A DNA stretch of 64,000 nt from Orbilia blumenaviensis (taxonomy: Eukaryota > Ascomycota > Orbiliomycetes > Orbiliales > Orbiliaceae): the NCBI GenBank assembly GCA_036872755.1, contig JAVHNS010000001.1, positions 4,092,001 to 4,156,000 on the forward strand, read 5' to 3'. A program made the translations under genes and the position numbers. Each line of letters starts with the position of its first letter. Position 1 is the stretch's first letter. Positions 55,557-64,000 of this stretch are shown here, in pieces. A model generated the notes under the pieces. That model had not been told where the DNA came from, ran no database searches, and was given only the letters and a program-made list of their open reading frames with translations.

Positions 55557-58500
55557 TCAGAGTGCCAAACCATGCCCATCCCCACACCATCGGTAAAGCA
55601 TAAGGACTTCTCTGCGCCTTTGCTTCTGCTCCTCCATATCCTCAGGTAAACATCTGCCGCGTACTTGTGCAAGAGCAGATCGCATAACTTTGCGGAAGTT
55701 TCGTTGGTATTCTGTGTTCAAGGTAACCACACACACTTCGTGGGCCCTAACAATAGTTTCGCAAGCACCAACAACCGCCTGCGACGCCTCCCCTTGAAGT
55801 TTGTCCGCGATGAGAAGAAGAAGAAAGCTGCCTTGCAGTAGATAGATACCAAAGAAATATGGCATAAAGCTTAAATCAGGGTCGTATTTGAGGATGTTGC
55901 CTATAGCCTCAGCAGCGGAGACTGCATGAGCCGTGGCGGAGATGAAACCGGGTGATGAAATCCAGAGATCATTATCGTCGAGCATACTGATTGGGTCCCA
56001 TTTGCCAGAGAGAAGTATGTGCAAAACATGAAGGACATGTGTCCCATACGCCAAGGCAATCTTCTTCTGCATTTGATCGCCAGAGAAGGGAGAAGAAGAC
56101 TTATCAGTCACAGGAGCCGTTTGAGGAGCAATGGCAGGATCTGTTAGTGTATCCCCGTTGCCAACCACCTGTAGGCGGGCCTCGTTATTCTCAGGGAGTG
56201 CTTCGGCCGCCTGCTGCTGACCGTTCATATTAACAGCATCATCATGCGGCTTTTCTTGATCAGTATCAAGGCGATTATGCTCCCAGTCTGACAAGCTTCT
56301 TTCGTACATGTCGAGTTGGCTCTGGATTTCTGCAACTTGGTCCTCCCAATCCGCTCCGGAACCACCAAAACCTTGTCCAAGTCTTGGATGGTTCCTCGCA
56401 TGGTGAAGGTCCACAATTTCTCCCAGAATAGTCATCAGGGGTAAGAAGAACCCGAAGAGACTCGGCCCTGTGACCTGGATCGTTGGGCCCGCGCATCGAT
56501 TTTCCTGTTGAGTATTTGATGAGATCGATGGTGGAGGTGAAGGGTTGGAGGCATAAATATTAGGTACCTGATTCAAGGAGTGGAACGGGTCCGCAAGGTC
56601 TTGTCCATTGCTGTTCTCATGGGACCCGTAGAAATCCCCGTTTTGCCATCTCGTATCATCCATTGGTTGTAAAAGATCAACGCACTCTATATCTCGAAGA
56701 GCAAGTGGTCGGTTGTAGCAAAGGGCAAGGTGTCTATCAACGATGTACAATAGCCACCAAATCCTGCGCCTCTCTTCCTTTTCCTCTTCGCTCGTAGTTG
56801 ATCTTGTATTCGGTACGACTCCTTCCTCCTGCTCTAATTCCGGTTGGTCACTAACTTCCCTGTTTAACCTAAGCTCCCGTGCCAGAGCCCACGCAGCGTT
56901 CCACCACCGTAAAGATGCGCCCTTAAACTCCGAAGCGGAAATAACTGTAGCTAAATGTATGTACGTAAGAATATCATCAACAGTCCCAGCAGCACCCACA
57001 ACGCCTTCTCTACCTGTTGGACCGGGTGAGGCTAGCCCCCCGAGTCCCATTCCTGCGTTTTCGTTCTCATGCGATGAGTGGGAGGAGCCGACCGCCACTG
57101 AACCCAGGGGAATATGGACCAACGGTCTCAGAAAACCAATGCACATCTCCAGCAGTTTCTGGCAGATCCGGCCCCGAGCACTGGGAGAAACCGTAAGGGC
57201 TGGGGCATCCGAAGTCTGAGCCGCAATCCAGAGCATCGATGCTAGGAGTGCCGGCGTAGTCAATCGAGGATGTGTCGGATGCAGAACTGACTTCTTCCGC
57301 AAGACGTGGCATAGGACATACGGAGACGCCGGCTGGAAGAATGAGAGAATCGGATTCAGGAAGAAGAGATCTAGAAGTTCGCAAGCAAGATGTGTTGGAA
57401 TTATTTGTTGCAAGTGGGGGAGAATAGGCAAAAGGACGGGGTACCTCAGATGATTTGGATTCGAGTGCATTGGAGTAGGTGGTGATGGCAATGAGAGCCA
57501 GCCAGGGGACTGATTGTCCGGAGATTGGCCCAGAAGACCCGCCAGTGGTGAGATGCCTGCACTCGATAGACTCAAACCACCTTGAGGCCCGGCTTGATTG
57601 TGCGGAGAGATCATCATAAAGTCATGACCGTAGCCTTGGTTTGGCATCGGCTGAGCAGCATGAGTCTGGAGTTGAGGGTGCGGGAGCATTCTGGCGCCAC
57701 TCATCAGGCCGTTCTGTTGAGGCTGGTACTGTGGCATCCTCCCATATGGCACTTGAGCAAAGGATGAATCGCTGATTTGAGCCATATGGGTAGGCGAGTC
57801 TGGCGTGGGCAGGTGGTGGTGGTGTTGAGATGGCAGTCTGTGATGGTGGTGTTGCTGTTGCATCTGGCTTGGAGAGAAGTCGCTCTGATCACTAGATGCG
57901 GTATGTGTGGAGCCAACAGATGACCTATTGGGTCTTGGGAATCCCAGGTCTGGACGTTGTGGTGGTGGTAGGTCAGAGAAAGATTCTCTCGATGCGGATG
58001 TAGGCATCATGGCAACCGGAGTTTGTGACTCTCCATTCTCTTCGACAGACCCACCGTTGGGAGTAGAGGTTGCAGCGGCGGCGGCGGCGGCGGCTGCTGC
58101 TGCTGCGTTTTGGATGTCTTTTCTTGATGCCTTTCCTCGCTTCTTACGTTCTCGATTATATTTGCAGTCAAGATTGAAGTCTACAAGAACACCCAACTTG
58201 CTGGTTAAAACCAATGTTCTAAGTTATAATTAAGGTATAGTTTTCAACCAAGCCCGGCCGCAAAAGTCCTTGCGACGAAGCCGAGTAGGCAAGGCAAAGA
58301 TGAGAAATCAAAGGAAAGAAAATTCATAACAATAAAAATAAATAAATAAAAACTCACCGATACAGTGCTGGCATGGCATTTTACCATCGCATCTTGTCCT
58401 TAGTTGGTTACATTGATCGCAAGCTCTGCTGATTCTGCGACGGATTGGTCCTGTTGTTGGTGAACCACTACCAAGGTGGCCCAGGGGCTGGAGGCCTCCG

Positions 58501-58673
58501 GGGCTTGGGGAGCCGTAAGGGTGATGTCGCTTATTCATCATTGGTTTCGGGTGATGGGAAAACGAGTACGACGAAAGTCCGCTTGACGACAAAGACTCGA
58601 TGGTGGACGTATGACTATTCATTAACGTCGGAGCACCAATGTAGCTATGGTGAGGTATGCCTGTGGAAAGCAT
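55557..58673 (-). CDS. xlnR: XlnR-like Zn2Cys6 transcriptional activator of (hemi)cellulase genes
   Basis: Two exons, 58358-58673 and 55557-58180, with a 177-nt intron inside the zinc cluster; 979 residues. The binuclear cluster at about residues 85-111 has spacing C-x2-C-x6-C-x5-C-x2-C-x6-C, begins [14 protein letters not shown] and is completed across the splice (CI|DFNLDC). It is followed by [15 protein letters not shown], which is diagnostic of XlnR/Xyr1. A polyalanine run, a long Gln/Ser/Pro/His linker and [11 protein letters not shown] lead into the fungal transcription-factor domain ([40 protein letters not shown]). The C-terminus ([40 protein letters not shown], ending GHGLAL) is nearly family-identical. 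By homology it binds GGCTAA-type sites and activates xylanase and cellulase genes on xylose. The length is close to the roughly 945 residues of Aspergillus XlnR. Taking the TTG at 58679 as a start is unnecessary. Confidence 0.95.
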
Positions 58674-61600
58674 CTTCAAAAGGAAGGGCGGAAAAAGAGG
58701 GCGCTTTGGATTTTGAATTTACCCAGGCCTTATATAATAAGGAAGGATGGGGATGTTAGTTGACTTGTACTTGGGCAGCGGGTCCACGTCCGGTCTGTTG
58801 CTTGTTTGACCTGGTGCCCCGAACCCCAAAGCGAATTGTGGGGAAAAGCCTAAGCAGATGGGTCGGGATCAAATGCGAGTGCAGCACAGTACTGGATCGA
58901 AACACGCTAATCGAAAAAACCAGCTTTTTCGGCTTTCGACTTGACTTGGTATGTAAGACAGACTAGAAGAAAGACAGATGCGACTTTTGCTGAGAATTGG
59001 TTAGCAGACTGGAAAGGTTGTACCAAACTGTCGGTCGAATCCCCAATACGAAGTATATATAAATGAACGGTGGGGTGAAGGGTTGTTGGCCGGAGTGTGG
59101 TATTTTAGCGTGGTGACGGGCAGGCTTGCGTATAAGTCTGCTCAAACGAGATATCGATTGTATGTGCCCCAGACCATGCGCCTGTTCGTATGCGTGTATA
59201 TAGATAGGCACGTATATATATATATATATATATCTACCTGGGTATATCTTGTTTATACCTGGGGATAGGTGTACTGATATATGTATGTATGGGATGGCCT
59301 TTGGGAAGGGAAAGTAAAACAATAAAAGCAATGTGAAAGGGAAGAGGAAGGGGACGGAAGGGAAATCCCAAGGGCAGGATATGTTTCTTTTGTGAGCCCC
59401 AAAAAAAACCACGAAAAGAAAGAGAAAAGAAAGATCACTGAAGACAAGACATGGGCAGGACGAAGGCAAGGCTAGCTAATTTGATCGAACTTACTTTGCC
59501 AGTCCAATTCCTGTCTGCACCCACCGCTGGTGAACGAACGAACGTATGTCTGTACTGTGCAATAGTCGAAGCAAAAAAAACAAAAAAAACAAAAAAAAAG
59601 AAAGAAACAAAAACTGGAAGCCGGCCTATCTGAAAAAGCACCCTGGTCAGAAGGGACTGTTATTTGTGCGTTGACTTGGCCTGGGGTGCTGGCCTGGGGT
59701 CGCTGGGGTTGAAGGTGAAGGGTGGATCCACTGTGTAGAAACTCACGCTAGGTCTTTTCCTGCCGGCCACACTTTTGCCAGCCTGCCAGGCCCTGGAATG
59801 TAAATGCGTCCTGTGTAAAACTGTCGAAAAGAAGCAAAGACGGCAGAAAAAAAACGAAGAAAGTAGTCTATATCACGGCCGACTATGGAGTGGGTCTGCC
59901 TGCAAAATGTCACTCTTCTGTGGGCCGGCTTCTCCAGACAAGTTGGTGTGCTGCGCTAACTCTGAGAATCTGATATGTCTGGTATCCCTTGTGACCCCGC
60001 CTCAACAGAAGCTGCAAAACGGCCGGGCTTGTTTCTGGAGGCTGGATTGCCCGATGAAAGTGTTGATCAGGGAATTAATGCGAGGTCCGAGAGATCTTGC
60101 AATTGATGCCTCCCTGGAAGTGGTCTGCGCAGGAGCAAGCGGCTTGCAGGAGGGGGAGGGCGAAACTAGGTTCAAGCTTGGGTTTCTGTCACAGGTTAGT
60201 TAGCCATTGTCCTGATCACAGAATCGTCATACGTTTCCTCTTGCATCTATCTGTTTCGAGCCTCATAATAAATTTAAGAAAGAAAGAGAGAGAAAAGAAG
60301 CATAAGAGGGGAATCTATTGATATCATGATTCTGATATCAAGATGGTCCGTTCGCAGGAAAGACGTAACCGTGATGCGACTGGCGTCAACACACTTTCGG
60401 ATCTGAACTTTGGTGGAGAGGCCTCGAAGGGGCTGCTTCCCACCCACACGCAGAAAATATCAGGGTCTTTTGGACTGATTCTTCGAGCTACCCATATCCC
60501 GGAGATGGGCTTTCTGCGGGCCTGATACTTTTTTTTCTGCTTCCACTTCTGCAGGGCCTCGGATTTGAGACTGGAGCATGATGTTGCATTTTGCTGCTTC
60601 GGATCAAGTAACAGTGTTGAAGCAGTCACTTGAATCCACAGATGATACTTGATGGACCCCAGTAAATCTCGATCTTTTATTGTCCGAGAAAAACGGCCAG
60701 AGCTCGGAGTATTTCCAAGGTGTCATAGCGGAATCCGGGTCCCCAAGCTCAGAAGGCCAGTAATTCCGTCAAAACGCCATAGTGAACGAACTCTTTTTGA
60801 ACAGGAGCCACTCCGTGGCATCTTTACAATTTGCAAGTTAACTTACATTTGCCCAAGTAACTACTAATGTGAAGATAAGTTTGGGATTCAGTCAAAAAAT
60901 CGATTGGGGTTCCCACTTGGGATGATCGTCTAAGTCGTGACTATGTTGTTTCCGATAGTATGGAAAATAAGTGCCCTGTTGGCTTTCAAGCCTTGGTCCT
61001 GTTCCTCCTGGATTCAGAAAAGATAAGATTGTTAGGATTGGTCATGGAATACGGGGAAGGGTCTCTTCCGACATACTTATGGAATCCTGGTAGTGGATCT
61101 ACCAACGTGAGGATAGACAATTTCGAAGCCTCGAAGGATAGTATCTTCAACGCTAGCTCCTGTGGCAGCAATAGACTACCGGGAGAAACAGACCAAGTTG
61201 CCGACAGATTAATGTACCGTCGAACTCAGTAATGCGGTCAGAGCTGATACCAGGGTTCGTTTCATCGATCTTTTCAAGGGGATGGTTTGGATGGGAGGCT
61301 TTCTCTCAAAAGAAAAATACTGTGGCGGGATCCAATATACTATAAAATTCTATACTCTACAAGGTTGTTATTCAACTTTCAGCGTGCGACAGAGCCAAGT
61401 CAATATTGGCAACTTGTTAACTAGTGCCTGGACTTTATTGATGCGGTGAGCGGAGTACAGTCTCCACAGACGGATAGCACCGTTCGTGCATAGCGCTCAC
61501 AGAAAAATAGTTGATCCGGAGAAGACTGGCCTTTCCTGAGATCTGCTCAAGGTACAATGTACACCACCTGGCCGCGCAGAATTTACCTGGCCGCAGGCCG

Positions 61601-64000
61601 GACAGAGCCTACGTACAAACTATAGCTATGGCTATGGATTGTATTTTTAGTTTACCTAATTTTTCCTTTGTCGTTATCAGCTGGGAACTCCATGCTTGGG
61701 GGTATCCGAACAAATTGAACCGTCGAGGATACATGATTGGATTCCTTGCATCTTAAAATTGGACGAACCCAGATGGTGCCCTGGTAAATGACCCCATTAC
61801 CTTCGGATTCTGCACGCTCTCTTGGGTCTTTCATGAGAATTATCGGAAGGATTTACGTTCGCTAGTCAAAATATGCCTGTATCTATTTAGGTCTCTGGGC
61901 TTTGACCGCATAGTGGCACCATGAGCCCTTTTTTGTTTCTTCTGATCTCTTGTCATTATATTTACCTGACTAGGTTTCCATTATTTGCAATTGGCAGATG
62001 CTTGTGGTTGAGCCCGGCTCCTTGAAATATGGTCAAGCGGGGTACCTAGTGGTGCTTGAACATGGAGGCAGTTGTAGGGGCGCGTTCATGTAAGATCAAG
62101 CTGGGGAAAAAAGTTGGGGAAGTCATCTGGAAAAAAGGAACCATGCACAGAGATATTGGGATCCACAGAAACCCATAATGACTAGCGCAGCCCACGCTGC
62201 ACTCGCAAAGTTAAGACTGTTTCGTCTTTCTTATTTACGAATTTTATTGGGCTGCCACGGGAAGAGCGTCAGATGAAGCCTTATGGGTGTTTCTTCTGAA
62301 GCTGTTCCAGAAAGGTTCTTCCGGCCCACATCTGCACGACAAGGGAGGATGGGAACACACCCTGCATGATCAAATTTCGGTTGAGGTAAATACTAAACAG
62401 ATAAAATGCAAATGGCTATCTAATCCGGGTCGGGTCGTGGAACCTCTCAGATCTCACATTTCTGTCTTGCTGGAGTTTGGTTAACTGTGCTGCGACTGCA
62501 ACATTTCGTGGTCTTCGCGTTTTAGAGCCCATGTGCGTCTGCATGCGGCACCAGATATGCATAACTGCAACTGCACATACAGCAAATTGCTTTGCTTGTG
62601 CCGAAGCACTGAACCCCAAAGAAAATATTAGACCCCAATAAGATACCACAGGGCATGTGAAGCGCACCAACCCCATGAAATTCATCCTTAGTATGTAGAA
62701 GGATGGGTGCTAATCTAGTGAATTTCTTGGCCGTCACGAATGACGATACCTTAGACCTGCCTTCTTTCCAGATGAGGAACGGTTTACGAGGCACACTTCT
62801 ATATGTAACTAGCTATAGCTCCAGCTATTCGCAGGCATCTAAGTTTAAGACTCGGTAGTGCGCTCCGTTCCCTCACACAAACTCCTGCACATATGTATTA
62901 ATGTATTATCTAAATTGGATATGAGTATGACGATTAGCACCGTGAGGTAGTGTGATCGGTCTGAGAATCTGATCTCGATATCTGAGCGTTGTCACAACCG
63001 TGCAATTATAAATCGCCCTGCGCCTGTACGAAACACTTATATGTGTGCATTGTTTCTTTGTTTCCATTTTAATGGCCCTATCGGAAGCAGAGGGAGCCCC
63101 GGTCAGATAAGACATGCGAAAGACCAAGCTTGTTGGACGAAATCACCGAAGGCTTGAGCTTCGTTCTCGTTTTCCGTTGCATGCATGGAAGCATTCGCTG
63201 GCAGGGATAGGCCCGTAATTCGGCCGTTCAGACAGGGCTAGGGGCCAAACCTTCGTTAATCCCACCCCCAAAGCCAGTGCTGCAACCCGCTCAAAGAGGG
63301 GTCAAGGTTGACAAGGGGGCTCTGCGCCTTTCTGCGCATGGAGAATGTCGCGCGGTGAAATTGAAAGGAATGCGGGCAACATGAGATCAGATTTTATCCG
63401 CTTGTGGTCTCTAATCGAGCAGTTTTCTCCAGCTCCAAATATGCTAGGGATAGGTAAATATTGATCACATGGTTTCAACGGCCCAAAAACTCTAGTGAGC
63501 ACTGAACCTGGAGACGCACCCTCAGATACCAGCGGAAGTGAACGTTCATTGGTGAAATTTAAAACGAGTCTGGGGGGCCCACCGATGATCGAAATGCCGC
63601 CTCAGTTGCACAGACCTTTCTCAAACACTAAGTGTAAGGTAGTAAGGAGGAAAGAATGGAACTCCGAGGGAAGCTTTCAGGAACACTTCGTTGAACGCAC
63701 TTTCCAGCCTACGGCTAGCGGAGGCGACGGTGGGACCATATGTATCAATGCGTTGCGAACCCTCATTCACACGGGCACGAGCACGGCCCTACGCCTGACG
63801 AGTTCCGTAACAGTTAGGACGAGAAGCCAGCGCAGGACTTCCACGAATAGAAGACTATACGAGGACTCCCTCTACCGTTCTTCAACTTTTCTAGAAGCGG
63901 ACTGTTCACGTGGACCCACACAATCCCCACCCCAGCATCGTATCACATATTAATATTGGTGGGCATCATCAAGCGCTTCGATTCAAAGTAGTCTAAATTT
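58674..64000. other. 5.3-kb stretch without a supported gene
   Basis: The part next to XlnR (to about 60 kb) is probably its long promoter and leader; it contains a TA microsatellite at 59213-59232 and AC-rich runs near 59570. Beyond that I see only short frames. One open plus-strand frame of 152 codons at 63495-63953 begins with GTG and shows no domain. The window ends inside this region. Confidence 0.5.
59213..59232. repeat. (TA)10 microsatellite
   Basis: Ten tandem TA units about 550 bp upstream of the XlnR start codon. Confidence 0.9.

Noticed and set aside
63495..63953. 152-codon plus-strand frame near the window end
   Set aside because: It starts with GTG, not ATG, and is mostly Ser/Thr/Arg without recognisable motifs or splice context.
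1..64000. tRNA, rRNA, CRISPR arrays and secondary-metabolite backbone genes
   Set aside because: I looked for tRNA T-loop patterns, ribosomal RNA blocks, regularly spaced repeats and PKS/NRPS/terpene signatures and found none.

Overview
The window is nuclear DNA of a filamentous ascomycete (Pezizomycotina). Nearly all genes are split by short introns of about 50-180 bp with GT-AG ends and CTAAC/CTGAC-like branch sites, and the gene set includes a XlnR-type zinc-cluster regulator, a Clr2 silencing factor and a GILT-family protein. Wide intergenic deserts and intron-rich genes would suit an early-diverging class such as Pezizomycetes or Orbiliomycetes, but that placement is inference. I recognise no tRNA, rRNA or CRISPR array. 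I give 19 protein genes with exon structures, plus one doubtful open frame.

Left part (1.9-9.2 kb): six housekeeping genes packed in alternating divergent and convergent pairs. They are a WBP4-like U1-type zinc-finger splicing factor, a small conserved protein, Tma20/MCT-1, the shared RNA polymerase subunit Rpb12, mitochondrial ribosomal protein bL10m and tubulin cofactor E. A 4.6 kb stretch without a recognised gene follows, then an Nrg1-like C2H2 factor at 13.8-14.6 kb.

16.8-18.8 kb holds the most unusual gene: an omega-like glutathione S-transferase broken into 14 exons, several of them micro-exons (7, 13, 15, 22, 22 and 29 nt). Single-frame reading does not reveal it; I rebuilt it by joining splice sites and following family conservation. 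It is followed by another largely empty 4.6 kb.

Middle (23-35 kb): an orphan 208-residue protein, anthranilate phosphoribosyltransferase (tryptophan synthesis), Tim44 (mitochondrial import motor), Sgt2 (tail-anchored protein targeting) and a pyridoxal-reductase-type aldo-keto reductase. A near-perfect foldback, MITE-like element lies at about 35.45-35.79 kb.

Right part (36-58.7 kb): a 778-residue protein of an unknown fungal family with pentapeptide repeats, a GILT-like secreted protein, an orphan protein with a predicted N-myristoylation/palmitoylation start, an aldehyde dehydrogenase, a Clr2 heterochromatin factor and a XlnR-like (hemi)cellulase regulator. The last 5.3 kb shows no gene I can support.

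The genes do not form one pathway or a secondary-metabolite cluster. Homopolymer A/T tracts of 22-30 bp occur only between genes.
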